NCBI RefSeq assembly: GCF_019793465.1
Contig: NZ_JAILYJ010000018.1
Coordinates: 62,001-126,000, forward strand
Direction of reading: 5' to 3'
DNA: 64,000 nucleotides
DNA from: Rhizobium croatiense
GTDB lineage: Bacteria > Pseudomonadota > Alphaproteobacteria > Rhizobiales > Rhizobiaceae
Numbering within the stretch: the first letter of the stretch is position 1; every line of letters starts with the position of its first letter. The notes beneath the pieces were generated by a model. The model did no database searches. It saw nothing but the letters and a program-made list of their open reading frames with translations, and was not told the DNA's origin. Positions 33,017 to 44,953 of the stretch are shown in pieces. Made by a program: the position numbers and the translations under genes.

Positions 33017-34891
33017 TCAAGCCTTCCTCAGATGAACGATGAACCGGCTTCCATCGCCATCGCTCTCGACCTCCATCCGACCGCCGTAATCGCCGACGAT
33101 ATCCTTGGAGATGACCAGCCCGAGGCCGAGACCTTTTTCCTTCGAGGTGTTGAACGGCGTGAACAGGCCTTTGCGGATTTCAGGCGAAATGCCGGGGCCG
33201 TTGTCGGCAACCGTCAGCGTCACCGTCTCCGCATCGGCCGATGTCCTGACCTCGACGCGCCCCTCTTCGGCCTTCGGCGCCACTGCCTCCAGCGCGTTCT
33301 GAAGCAGGTTGATCAGCACCTGCTCGAGGCGGATTCTGCTGCCCATGACCTGCAGCTCGGCCGGCGGCAGGTCGATGTCGAGCGTATCCATGCGGCCGGC
33401 AAAGCGGCTGCGCAACAGCATCACCGCCCCCTCGATGACGTCCTTCAAGCCTGTCGGTTCAGCGCCGCCGCGGCCCTTGCGGGCGAAGGTCTTCAGTTCC
33501 TCGGTGATAGAGCCTATGCGCTCCGTCAGTGCGGCGATGTTTTCTAGATTTTCACCGGCGGGCGCCGTCTGGCCGCGGTCGAGGAAGGTGCGGGCATTGT
33601 CCGCATAGGCGCGGATGGTCGCCACCGGCTGGTTGATCTCATGGGCGACGCCGGCGGCAACCTGGCCGAGGATCGCCAGCCGGTTGGCCTGCACCAGATC
33701 CTGCTGCACCGCCTGCAGCTTCTGTTCCGTGCTGCGGTGACCGGCGATCTCGGCCTGCAGGCGATCGCGCGCCTGGCTGAGATCCAAAGTCCGCTCGGTC
33801 ACGCGCCGTTCCAGTTCCTCGCGCGCTTGTTGCTCCCTGAAAATCCTCAGCCTGATCGTCTGGCGGCGGCGCAAAAGGAAGGCTGCGCCGGCCAGGAGCG
33901 GTAAAAGCAGGAGCAGCGCCAGCATGCGTGTTTCGCGGACCGCCGCATCGACGGACGGCCCCGATGCAACAAGATGCTGCAGATGCCAGCCCGTCGCAGG
34001 GATCGGCATCCCGACATTGAGAAAGCTGGTCTTTCCGGCGCCGCCGGGCGTGACGATCTCGACGACATCAAGCCCGTCGCCGAGGTGCATGATGATATCG
34101 AGCGGCAGCGGCTGAAGCGGCGCGTCGCCGAATTGAAGGCTGTCGCGGATCGCGGTCAACCGATCCTCGGCGATGCGGCCAATCGTCATGAACCGCCAGG
34201 AGGGGATGCTGGTGATGAGGACGATGCCGCGATCGTCGATGACGTAGGACGGGGCGCCCGAGGCATGCCAATCCGCCTCGACATCGTCGAATTCCACCTT
34301 GACGACGACGACGCCCAGCAGACCGTCGCTGCCTGATATCCGCTCGGAAATATAAAGACCGGGCTTCTTGCTGACGGTGCCGAGCGCGAAATGCTCGGCC
34401 TGCCCGTGAGCGACTGCGCCCTGAAAATACTCGCGAAAGCGATAGTCGTTGCCGACGAAGCTCGTCGGGTCGCGCCAGTTGCTGGCCGAAACCGCGATGC
34501 CGTCCTTGTCGATGACATAGATGACGGCAGCCTTCGTACCGGCGGCCAGTGTCTCAAGCTTCCGGCTCAGCTGCTCGAACGTGCCGGCGTCGCGTCCCGC
34601 CAGGGCGGCGGCAAGCGCGGTATCTTGCGACAGCACGAAGGGCAGCGCCCGGTATTTCTCGAGGACCGTGCGCAGCAGCGACACGTTCATCCGCGCATCG
34701 GTGCGGGCCTGTTCCTCCAGGGCAGCTTCCGCCCGGTGCCGGCCAACCTCGCCGCTCACCAAGAGGCCTGCGGCGACGGCCGAGAGGGCGAGCACCGCAT
34801 AAGCCCACCACAGTCGGCGAATGCGGTGGTGCAAGGGCAGGGAGGGCCAAAGCCTTTGCGAGACTGACAAGGACATGGCGGATTTGTGCAT
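33017..34891 (-). CDS. dctB: C4-dicarboxylate sensor histidine kinase
   Basis: A 624-residue inner-membrane sensor. One membrane helix near the N terminus (WWAYAVLALSAVAAGLLVSG) is followed by a periplasmic double-PAS sensor of about 240 residues, a second helix (LALLLLLPLLAGAAFLL), a coiled coil, and the kinase core. The H-box is GVAHEINQPVATIRAY and the ATPase boxes include DNGPGIS and GLGLGLVISKD. It senses succinate, malate or fumarate together with DctA and phosphorylates DctD. The frame is open to 35014; starts at 34891 (624 aa) or 34876 (619 aa) are both possible. The 34891 start overlaps one of the DctD sites. Confidence 0.95.
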   Translation of the reverse strand: MHKSAMSLSVSQRLWPSLPLHHRIRRLWWAYAVLALSAVAAGLLVSGEVGRHRAEAALEEQARTDARMNVSLLRTVLEKYRALPFVLSQDTALAAALAGRDAGTFEQLSRKLETLAAGTKAAVIYVIDKDGIAVSASNWRDPTSFVGNDYRFREYFQGAVAHGQAEHFALGTVSKKPGLYISERISGSDGLLGVVVVKVEFDDVEADWHASGAPSYVIDDRGIVLITSIPSWRFMTIGRIAEDRLTAIRDSLQFGDAPLQPLPLDIIMHLGDGLDVVEIVTPGGAGKTSFLNVGMPIPATGWHLQHLVASGPSVDAAVRETRMLALLLLLPLLAGAAFLLRRRQTIRLRIFREQQAREELERRVTERTLDLSQARDRLQAEIAGHRSTEQKLQAVQQDLVQANRLAILGQVAAGVAHEINQPVATIRAYADNARTFLDRGQTAPAGENLENIAALTERIGSITEELKTFARKGRGGAEPTGLKDVIEGAVMLLRSRFAGRMDTLDIDLPPAELQVMGSRIRLEQVLINLLQNALEAVAPKAEEGRVEVRTSADAETVTLTVADNGPGISPEIRKGLFTPFNTSKEKGLGLGLVISKDIVGDYGGRMEVESDGDGSRFIVHLRKA

Positions 34892-34934
34892 TTTTCCGCA
34901 CGGGACGCAAATGGATTTGTGTGGGTTTTCGCAT
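34883..34934. promoter_or_regulatory. Tandem DctD upstream activating sites
   Basis: Two related half-dyads, TTTGTGCATTTTTCCGCAC (34883-34901) and TTTGTGTGGGTTTTCGCAT (34916-34934), lie 33 bases apart, about three helical turns. The first has GTGC-N8-GCAC symmetry. Position 110-140 bases upstream of the sigma-54 promoter fits the two DctD-binding sites known for rhizobial dctA. The first site overlaps the proposed dctB start codon, so binding there could also affect dctB. Confidence 0.72.
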
Positions 34935-35008
34935 TGGTAGGGAGGCCGTTGGCCCGTCAGAAATTTTTTCTGACATAAACACAATGACTTAGGTGGATGG
35001 CGCGAAAC

Positions 35009-35024
35009 TGGCACGGCGATTGCG
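35009..35024 (+). promoter_or_regulatory. Sigma-54 promoter of dctA
   Basis: TGGCAC-GGCGA-TTGCG matches the RpoN consensus TGGCAC-N5-TTGCW, with the invariant GG (-24, 35010-35011) and GC (-12, 35022-35023). Transcription should start near 35035, leaving an 80-base leader with AGGAGG before the dctA ATG. Confidence 0.92.
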
Positions 35025-35115
35025 AAGAACAGCGCAACAACGGCTGAGCTGTTGGATTGAAGCGAACGGCTCGGGAGGCCGGAGTTCGTTCCGGACGAGC
35101 CTTTAGGAGGACATC

Positions 35116-36447
35116 ATGATCGCAGCACCACTCGATGCAGTTGCAGACAGCAAGGGCAGGAAGCCCTTCTATTCCCATCTTTACGTCCAGGTTCTCGCGG
35201 CCATCGCCGCAGGCATCCTGCTCGGCCATTTCTATCCCGAACTCGGCACCCAGCTGAAGCCGCTCGGCGATGCCTTCATCAAGCTCGTGAAGATGGTGAT
35301 CGCTCCGGTCATCTTCCTGACGGTGGCCACCGGTATTGCCGGTATGAGTGACCTGAAGAAGGTCGGCCGCGTCGCCGGCAAGGCGATGCTGTACTTCCTG
35401 ACCTTCTCGACGCTGGCGCTCGTCATCGGCATGATCGTCGCCAACGTCGTCCAGCCCGGCGCCGGGATGAACATCGATCCGGCATCGCTCGACCCGAAGG
35501 CCGTCGCCACCTTTGCCGATAAGGCGCATGAGCAGAGCATCGTCGGCTTCCTGACGAATATCATCCCGACGACGATCGTCGGCGCCTTTGCCGACGGCGA
35601 TATTCTGCAGGTGCTGTTCTTCTCGGTGCTCTTCGGCATCGCGCTCGCCATGGTCGGCGAAAAGGGCGAGCAGGTCGTGACCTTCCTCAACGCCCTGACA
35701 GCTCCGATCTTCAAGCTCGTCGGCATTCTGATGAAGGCCGCCCCGATTGGTGCCTTCGGCGCCATGGCCTTCACCATCGGCAAGTACGGCATCGGATCGA
35801 TCGCCAATCTCGCCATGCTGATCGGCACATTCTACATCACCTCGCTGCTCTTCGTTCTCGTCGTGCTCGGCGCCGTCGCCCGCTACAACGGCTTCTCGAT
35901 CCTGGCGCTGCTGCGTTACATCAAGGAAGAGCTGCTGCTGGTGCTCGGCACTTCGTCTTCGGAGGCCGCACTTCCGGGTCTCATGAACAAGATGGAAAAG
36001 GCCGGCTGCAAGCGCTCGGTCGTCGGCCTCGTCATCCCGACCGGCTATTCCTTCAATCTCGACGGCACCAACATCTATATGACGCTGGCAGCCCTCTTCA
36101 TTGCCCAGGCAACCGGCATCCAGCTCTCCTGGGGCGACCAGATCCTGCTGCTCCTGGTGGCGATGCTGAGCTCGAAGGGTGCGGCCGGCATCACCGGCGC
36201 CGGTTTCATCACCCTTGCCGCGACACTCTCCGTCGTGCCCTCCGTGCCGGTCGCCGGCATGGCGCTTATCCTCGGCATCGACCGCTTCATGTCGGAATGC
36301 CGGGCCCTGACCAACCTCGTCGGCAATGCGGTTGCGACGATCGTCGTGGCACGCTGGGAAAAGGAGCTGGATACCGCGCAGCTTGCCAGAGCCTTGGGCG
36401 GAGAGACCGAGGAGACGTCGGCTGCCGGTCTCCAGCCGGCGGAATAA
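35116..36447 (+). CDS. dctA: C4-dicarboxylate:proton symporter
   Basis: A 443-residue DAACS-family transporter (SLC1-like) taking up succinate, fumarate and malate, the carbon source given to bacteroids in nodules. Hallmarks are eight membrane helices with two re-entrant loops, the serine-rich loop GTSSSEAALPGLM near residue 275, the PTGYSFNLDGTNIYM motif near 310, and MLSSKGAAGITGAGF near 355. AGGAGG lies before the ATG. It is regulated by RpoN and DctD from the region upstream and followed by a terminator. Confidence 0.98.
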   Translation: MIAAPLDAVADSKGRKPFYSHLYVQVLAAIAAGILLGHFYPELGTQLKPLGDAFIKLVKMVIAPVIFLTVATGIAGMSDLKKVGRVAGKAMLYFLTFSTLALVIGMIVANVVQPGAGMNIDPASLDPKAVATFADKAHEQSIVGFLTNIIPTTIVGAFADGDILQVLFFSVLFGIALAMVGEKGEQVVTFLNALTAPIFKLVGILMKAAPIGAFGAMAFTIGKYGIGSIANLAMLIGTFYITSLLFVLVVLGAVARYNGFSILALLRYIKEELLLVLGTSSSEAALPGLMNKMEKAGCKRSVVGLVIPTGYSFNLDGTNIYMTLAALFIAQATGIQLSWGDQILLLLVAMLSSKGAAGITGAGFITLAATLSVVPSVPVAGMALILGIDRFMSECRALTNLVGNAVATIVVARWEKELDTAQLARALGGETEETSAAGLQPAE

Positions 36448-36475
36448 TCAGTCTGATTGTTGGCAATCTTTGCGG

Positions 36476-36500
36476 CGGCCCGTTATCCAACGGGCCGTTT
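36476..36500 (+). terminator. Terminator of dctA
   Basis: CGGCCCGTT-ATCC-AACGGGCCG hairpin followed by TTT, 29 bases past the dctA stop. Confidence 0.82.
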
Positions 36501-36528
36501 GCTTATTGATAATTTCGTTCTCTACTCG

Positions 36529-36611
36529 TCGTCATCCTCGGCCTTGTGCCGAGGATCTGCTGCCCTATCGACCCGAGGTAGATGCTCGGGACAAGCCCGG
36601 CCATGACGGAG
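36529..36611. repeat. Rhizobial intergenic palindromic repeat (RIME-like)
   Basis: CGTCATCCTCGGCCTTGTGC at the left end and CCCGGCCATGACGGAG at the right are the familiar ends of a short repeat found many times in Rhizobium intergenic DNA. Inside are two hairpins, ATCCTCGG...CCGAGGAT and CCCGAG...CTCGGG. It lies between convergent dctA and lpcC. Confidence 0.75.
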
Positions 36612-36679
36612 GGAGGGGCTGACTGACCTCTTCAGCGGCCCCATGGCCGTTTACCCTAACGGCCATTTCTCGTTCCGCG

Positions 36680-37738
36680 TCAGCCGCGATTGCTGCGGAG
36701 AAGGCGGTCGTAAACGGCGCCGATCGCGGTTGCTTCCTTCTCCAGTGCAAAATTCGCCCGGACATGGCGCAGCGCATTCTCGCCATGGGCGATCGCCAGC
36801 GTGGGATCTGCGATATAGGGGGCGATCGTCCGCGTCAGTGCCTCACCGTCGCCGGCGGCGACGACCGCGCCGGTCTCGCCCTCGGCGATGAGTTCGGCAT
36901 AGGCGCCGGCATCCGATGCCACCACCGCCGTGCGCGAAGCCATGGCTTCGAGCGGTGTCAGGCCGAAGCCCTCGTTGCGGGAGGGGGCGACATAGAGCGT
37001 CAGGCGGCGATACCAGACTTTGATATCGGGCACTTCGCCGAGGAAGAGGATGCGGTCGCTAAGGCCTGCGGCGGCGACATCGGCCGTGAGCTTGTCGCCG
37101 AAGCCCACGTGCTCCGCCGTCACCCGGCCGGAGACGACGGCCGTCCATTCGGGGTGCTGCGGCAAGAGTTCGATCATCGCCCGAACGAAGAGATCGGTGC
37201 CCTTCTGATGGCGCACGCGGCCGAAACAGCCGACCAGATAGCGGCCGGGCAGACCGGTCGCGGCAATGCCGTCTTCCGCCGTTTCCGGCGGGTGGAACAA
37301 GGACAGATCGACCCCGTGCTGGATGACCGTGTGCGGCACCTCGAGGAAGGAGCCGGAGCGGTCGCTGGTCGCAATCACCGCGTCCATGCGGCGGATCAGC
37401 CATTTCGTGTAGGCGGTGTGGTGGCGCTGCGCGGCCGAGGTGAAGATGAGCTTCAGCGGCATGCGCAGGAGATGGCGGAGCAGGATGCCGACGGCCATCT
37501 CATTGTTGCGGCGGGCGTGCCAGACGCGATGGCGCCGGCGTGCCGGCGGGCGCCAGAGGCTTAAAAGTTGCAGCCATCTCAGTTTCGGCAGGCCTTCCGG
37601 CAGGCCCGGTCCAAGGGTCGCGATTCCGATGCCGAGCCGGAGCTGGCATGGGATGAGCTGGACGATGGTCGACGTGACGCCGGAGAGCCGGCGCTTGAAA
37701 TTGGGCGCGATGATCTCGACGTCACGCATATCAGGCAA
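36680..37738 (-). CDS. lpcC: Lipopolysaccharide core mannosyltransferase
   Basis: A 352-residue GT4 (GT-B fold) glycosyltransferase whose sequence closely follows remembered LpcC of R. leguminosarum, which adds mannose to the inner Kdo residue of the lipopolysaccharide core from GDP-mannose. Landmarks are RRLSGVTSTIVQLIP at the N terminus, the central VIQHGVDLSLFHP hinge, GRVRHQKGTDLFVRAM, and the GT4 E-x7-E motif in NEGFGLTPLEAMASRT. It follows greA by 27 bases on the same strand and may be cotranscribed with it. It acts at the cytoplasmic face of the inner membrane. Confidence 0.92.
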   Translation of the reverse strand: MPDMRDVEIIAPNFKRRLSGVTSTIVQLIPCQLRLGIGIATLGPGLPEGLPKLRWLQLLSLWRPPARRRHRVWHARRNNEMAVGILLRHLLRMPLKLIFTSAAQRHHTAYTKWLIRRMDAVIATSDRSGSFLEVPHTVIQHGVDLSLFHPPETAEDGIAATGLPGRYLVGCFGRVRHQKGTDLFVRAMIELLPQHPEWTAVVSGRVTAEHVGFGDKLTADVAAAGLSDRILFLGEVPDIKVWYRRLTLYVAPSRNEGFGLTPLEAMASRTAVVASDAGAYAELIAEGETGAVVAAGDGEALTRTIAPYIADPTLAIAHGENALRHVRANFALEKEATAIGAVYDRLLRSNRG

Positions 37739-37765
37739 GGGAGGGGTCTCGTCTGTGGCGGGCGA

Positions 37766-38242
37766 TCAGCCCCAGGAAACCTGGAGGATTTCGTAGGCCT
37801 TGGAGCCGCCGGGCGCGTTGACCTCGATGGAATCGCCGACTTCCTTGCCAATCAGCGCGCGGGCGATCGGGGAGGAGATGGAGATGCGGCCGGCCTTGAC
37901 GTCGGCTTCCTGGTCGCCGACGATCTGGTAGGTCTTTTCTTCCTCGGTGTCCTCGTCGACGAGCTTCACCTTGGCGCCGAACTTGATCTTGTGGCCCGAC
38001 ATCTTCGTGAGGTCGATGACCTCGGCGCGCGCCGTCAGGTCTTCCAGCTCGCTGATGCGGCCTTCATTGTGGCTCTGGGCTTCCTTGGCAGCGTGATATT
38101 CGGCGTTTTCGGAAAGGTCGCCATGGGCACGGGCTTCGGCGATCGCCTCGATGATTCGGGGGCGCTCCTCCTGCTGACGCCAGCGCAGTTCTTCCTGCAG
38201 CTTGACGAAACCACCCTGTGTCATCGGTACCTTTTCAACCAT
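37766..38242 (-). CDS. greA: Transcription elongation factor GreA
   Basis: A 158-residue protein with the N-terminal coiled coil carrying the catalytic acidic tip (ARAHGDLSENAEYHAAKE, about residues 37-54) and the C-terminal FKBP-like domain ending in YEILQVSW. GreA enters the RNA polymerase secondary channel and stimulates cleavage of backtracked transcripts. The longer frame to 38332 is not used: ATG 38242 (MVEKVPMTQGGF) gives the standard protein. Confidence 0.97.
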   Translation of the reverse strand: MVEKVPMTQGGFVKLQEELRWRQQEERPRIIEAIAEARAHGDLSENAEYHAAKEAQSHNEGRISELEDLTARAEVIDLTKMSGHKIKFGAKVKLVDEDTEEEKTYQIVGDQEADVKAGRISISSPIARALIGKEVGDSIEVNAPGGSKAYEILQVSWG

Positions 38243-38457
38243 TTTTCTGTCCTTCACTCCTTGTATCGGCACGTCAGGCGCAAACACAAAAGAAAACAGG
38301 TCCCGAAGGGGAGCTTCGGAACCGTGCCACAATCCTAGTTAAGTGCTTATAGCAGATCGCCAAGGCCGATTTCCAGAAAATTCGCATAAACGCAACGCAA
38401 CCCCCGCGATATCAGGTGATGCGCCAGAAAATCGGGCGGGGGCGGGATGGAGCCGGA

Positions 38458-38488
38458 TTGACTTTGTATATTAGAACATATAGTGAAC
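38458..38488 (+). promoter_or_regulatory. SOS promoter with alphaproteobacterial LexA box
   Basis: GAAC-ATATAGT-GAAC at 38474-38488 matches the alphaproteobacterial LexA consensus GTTC-N7-GTTC (read on the other strand) exactly. It overlaps TATAGT (38479-38484), a good -10 box, 15 bases after TTGACT (38458-38463). Repression by LexA and induction by DNA damage of the downstream radical SAM-UdgX operon is expected. Confidence 0.8.
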
Positions 38489-38494
38489 ATAGGA

Positions 38495-39727
38495 ATGAAG
38501 AAGTCGCTTGCCGAACGCTTGGCCATTCTTTCCGATGCCGCGAAATATGACGCTTCCTGCGCCTCCAGCGGCACGGTGAAACGCGATTCGAGCACAAGCG
38601 GCGGGCTCGGTTCGACCGAGGGATCCGGCATCTGCCATGCCTATGCGCCGGATGGTCGATGCATTTCGCTTCTGAAGATCCTGCTGACCAATTTCTGCAT
38701 CTACGACTGCGCCTATTGCGTCAATCGCTCGTCGAGCAATGTCGAACGGGCGCGTTTTACACCGGAAGAGGTGATCTGGCTGACGCTGGAATTCTACCGC
38801 CGCAACTATATCGAAGGCCTCTTCCTTTCCTCCGGCATCATTCGTTCGTCCGATTACACGATGGAGGAAATGGTCCGCATCGTCCGTGAACTGCGGGTGG
38901 CGCATGCTTTCCGCGGTTATATCCATCTGAAATCGATCCCCGAGGCGTCGCCGCGGCTGATCGAGGAGGCGGGGCTTTATGCCGACCGGCTGTCGCTCAA
39001 TATCGAGCTGCCGACGGATAACGGCATCAGCCGCTTCGCGCCGGAAAAGAAGCCTGCCAGTATCCGCCGATCGATGGCTGATCTCAGGCTGAAGATCGAG
39101 GCCGCCGGCGAGCCGACGCTGAAAAGCAAGAAACGCCAGCGTTTTGTCCCGGCCGGCCAGAGCACGCAGATGATCGTCGGCGCCGACGGCGCGAGTGACG
39201 CGACCATCCTTGCGACCAGCGGCCGGCTCTACAGCAGCTACGGCCTCAGGCGGGTCTATTATTCCGCCTTCAGCCCAATCCCGGATTCGTCGAAAAACCT
39301 GCCGCTGATCAAGCCGCCGCTGATGCGCGAACACCGGCTCTACCAGGCCGACTGGCTCTACCGCTTCTATGGTTTCGGCATCGACGAGATCACCGCCAAT
39401 CAGGCGGGCGGCATGCTCGATCTCAACCTCGACCCGAAGCTTGCCTGGGCGCTTGCCAACCGGGCCGAATTCCCCGTCGATGTCAACAGGGCCGAGCGTG
39501 AACGGTTGCTGCGCGTGCCCGGCCTCGGCACCAAGACGGTCAAGGCGGTCGTTTCGGCGCGCCGCTTTCGCCGTCTGCGGCTGGATGATCTCTCGCGCCT
39601 CGGCGTTTCGATCAAGAAGGTCCAGTCCTTCATCTCGGCGGAAGGCTGGTCGCCGCGCCGGCTGATCGATAGGCCGGACCTTCGCGCCATGTTCGAGCCG
39701 CAGCCTGAACAATTGTCGTTGCTGTGA
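38495..39727 (+). CDS. Putative DNA repair/modification radical SAM protein
   Basis: A 410-residue radical SAM enzyme. The [4Fe-4S] cysteines form CxxxCxxC at C68, C72 and C75 (FCIYDCAYC). A SplB-like barrel follows, and helix-hairpin-helix DNA-binding motifs sit at the C terminus (LRVPGLGTKTVKAVVSARRF near 340). This family is consistently found next to UdgX and is thought to repair or modify DNA bases, but its lesion is not established. ATG 38495 lies about four bases after the expected transcription start; a GTG at 38483 would overlap the -10 box and is unlikely. Its stop overlaps the UdgX start (TGATG). Confidence 0.9.
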   Translation: MKKSLAERLAILSDAAKYDASCASSGTVKRDSSTSGGLGSTEGSGICHAYAPDGRCISLLKILLTNFCIYDCAYCVNRSSSNVERARFTPEEVIWLTLEFYRRNYIEGLFLSSGIIRSSDYTMEEMVRIVRELRVAHAFRGYIHLKSIPEASPRLIEEAGLYADRLSLNIELPTDNGISRFAPEKKPASIRRSMADLRLKIEAAGEPTLKSKKRQRFVPAGQSTQMIVGADGASDATILATSGRLYSSYGLRRVYYSAFSPIPDSSKNLPLIKPPLMREHRLYQADWLYRFYGFGIDEITANQAGGMLDLNLDPKLAWALANRAEFPVDVNRAERERLLRVPGLGTKTVKAVVSARRFRRLRLDDLSRLGVSIKKVQSFISAEGWSPRRLIDRPDLRAMFEPQPEQLSLL

Positions 39728-41181
39728 TGCGCCGGGTCGTGCTTGCAGGACGCGGAGATCTTGCCGAATGGCGTGATGCCGCGCGCGCCTTGGCGGCCGC
39801 CGGCATAGTGCCTGAGGAGATCGAGTGGCGCGAAAGAAGTGCGGAGGCGGATCTTTCCTTTCAGCGCGACGCCATGCCGCCGGCGCCGGCGGCATTACGC
39901 AAGCCGATGACGGTGCCGCCCACCTTCATCGAGCTTGCCGAGACGGTTCTTTGCCATTCCGATCCGGCGCGCTTTTCGCTGCTATACCGCCTGCTCTGGC
40001 GGCTGCAGCTGGACCGGCAGCTGCTTGAGGTGACCTCCGACGAGGATGTCGTGCGTGCCAGGCTGATGGCGAAAAACGTGCATCGCGACGCGCACAAGAT
40101 GACGGCCTTCGTCCGCTTCAAGGAGGTTGGCGCGGTTTCCGCAGGGCGGCGAAAATTCATCGCCTGGTTCGAGCCGGACCACCACATCGTCAGGCGGACG
40201 GCGCCCTTCTTCCAACGACGTTTCACCGACATGGACTGGTTGATCGCCACGCCCAAGGGATCGGCCGCCTGGGACGGCGAGCGGCTGACGATCAGCGACG
40301 AACCTTGCGAGAAGCCCAATCTTTCCGACGTAACCGATGAGCTCTGGCGCACCTATTATGCCAGCATCTTCAATCCGGCCCGGTTGAAGCTGAAGGCGAT
40401 GCAGGCGGAGATGCCGAAGAAATACTGGAAGAACCTGCCGGAGGCCGATCTCATTCCTGGCTTGATTGCATCGGCCGAAAGCAAGGTGCGGGAGATGGCG
40501 GCAAGGGAGGCAACGCAATCGCTGCCTTTTCACGACCGGCTGCAGCAGGCTGCGCGCAATCTTCCCGCCGAGCCCGAGCTTCCGGCAGGCACGCTCGAAG
40601 CACTGCGCGCGGAGGCTGCCGTCTGCACGCGCTGTCCGCTTCACGCCAATGCGACGCAGACGGTGTTCGGGGAGGGGCCGCGCGATGCGGATGTGATGTT
40701 CGTCGGCGAGCAGCCGGGCGATCAGGAGGATATTGCAGGACGTCCCTTCGTCGGTCCGGCGGGCAGGCTTTTCGATCAGGTGACTGCGGAGGCGGGCATC
40801 GACCGATCGACACTCTACGTCACCAATGCCGTCAAGCATTTCAAATACGAGCCGCGCGGCAAGCGGCGCATCCACCAGAAGCCCAATATGGGCGAGGTGC
40901 ACCATTGCCGCTGGTGGCTCGATCTGGAGTTGGCGCTCGTCAAGCCGAAGCTGATTGTCGCCATGGGGGCGACGGCGCTTGTGGCGCTGACCGATGTGAA
41001 AGGGCGCCTGCAGGACGTCAGGGGAAAGGCAATGGCGATCGAAGGAGGGCGCACGCTGTTCGTGACGGTGCATCCGTCCTATCTGCTGCGCATTCCCGAC
41101 GAACGGCTGAAGGCCGAGGAGATGGCGCGCTTTCGCGAGGATATGATGAGAATTCAGCGACTTATGAAGGCGGCCGCATAA
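39727..41181 (+). CDS. udgX: UdgX-type uracil-DNA crosslinking glycosylase, DUF4130 fusion
   Basis: A 484-residue two-domain protein. The N-terminal half (about 1-260) is the DUF4130/TIGR03915 module. The C-terminal half is a family-4-like uracil-DNA glycosylase with Fe-S cysteines in CTRCPLH, motif GEQPGDQED (residues 327-335) and the UdgX-specific insertion KRRIHQKP (379-386). H383 corresponds to the histidine that in mycobacterial UdgX forms a covalent bond to the abasic deoxyribose after uracil removal. It is translationally coupled to the radical SAM gene and probably SOS-induced. The role of the N-terminal module is unknown. Confidence 0.93.
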   Translation: MRRVVLAGRGDLAEWRDAARALAAAGIVPEEIEWRERSAEADLSFQRDAMPPAPAALRKPMTVPPTFIELAETVLCHSDPARFSLLYRLLWRLQLDRQLLEVTSDEDVVRARLMAKNVHRDAHKMTAFVRFKEVGAVSAGRRKFIAWFEPDHHIVRRTAPFFQRRFTDMDWLIATPKGSAAWDGERLTISDEPCEKPNLSDVTDELWRTYYASIFNPARLKLKAMQAEMPKKYWKNLPEADLIPGLIASAESKVREMAAREATQSLPFHDRLQQAARNLPAEPELPAGTLEALRAEAAVCTRCPLHANATQTVFGEGPRDADVMFVGEQPGDQEDIAGRPFVGPAGRLFDQVTAEAGIDRSTLYVTNAVKHFKYEPRGKRRIHQKPNMGEVHHCRWWLDLELALVKPKLIVAMGATALVALTDVKGRLQDVRGKAMAIEGGRTLFVTVHPSYLLRIPDERLKAEEMARFREDMMRIQRLMKAAA

Positions 41182-41201
41182 GTTGATTCTGGTTGAACTC
41201 A

Positions 41202-41228
41202 GCGTCAGCGCTCAAGGAGCGCTGACGC
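41202..41228. terminator. Hairpin between convergent udgX and carB
   Basis: A perfect 12-bp stem, GCGTCAGCGCTC-AAG-GAGCGCTGACGC, lies between the two convergent genes. No T-run follows on either side, so termination is likely but not certain. Confidence 0.6.
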
Positions 41229-41294
41229 AGTTCCAGTTCATACCCTGTTCCGGACGCAACACCGCGGCGCGGTTTTGCTGGAATTGCTCTGATC

Positions 41295-44783
<3,489 letters not shown>

Positions 44784-44953
44784 GGGCGATATCCATTGTC
44801 TGGCTGCGCAAAAAGCCGGCCAGGGTGGGAGATCACCGGTCGGGTCGCGCATTGAGGGTCTTTTCAGGCTAGAAGCGGCTTATAGGCAAATGTATTTGCA
44901 AACGGAACCCCATAAATCGCGGAATCGACAGGAATCCGGATATGGCGTGAAAG

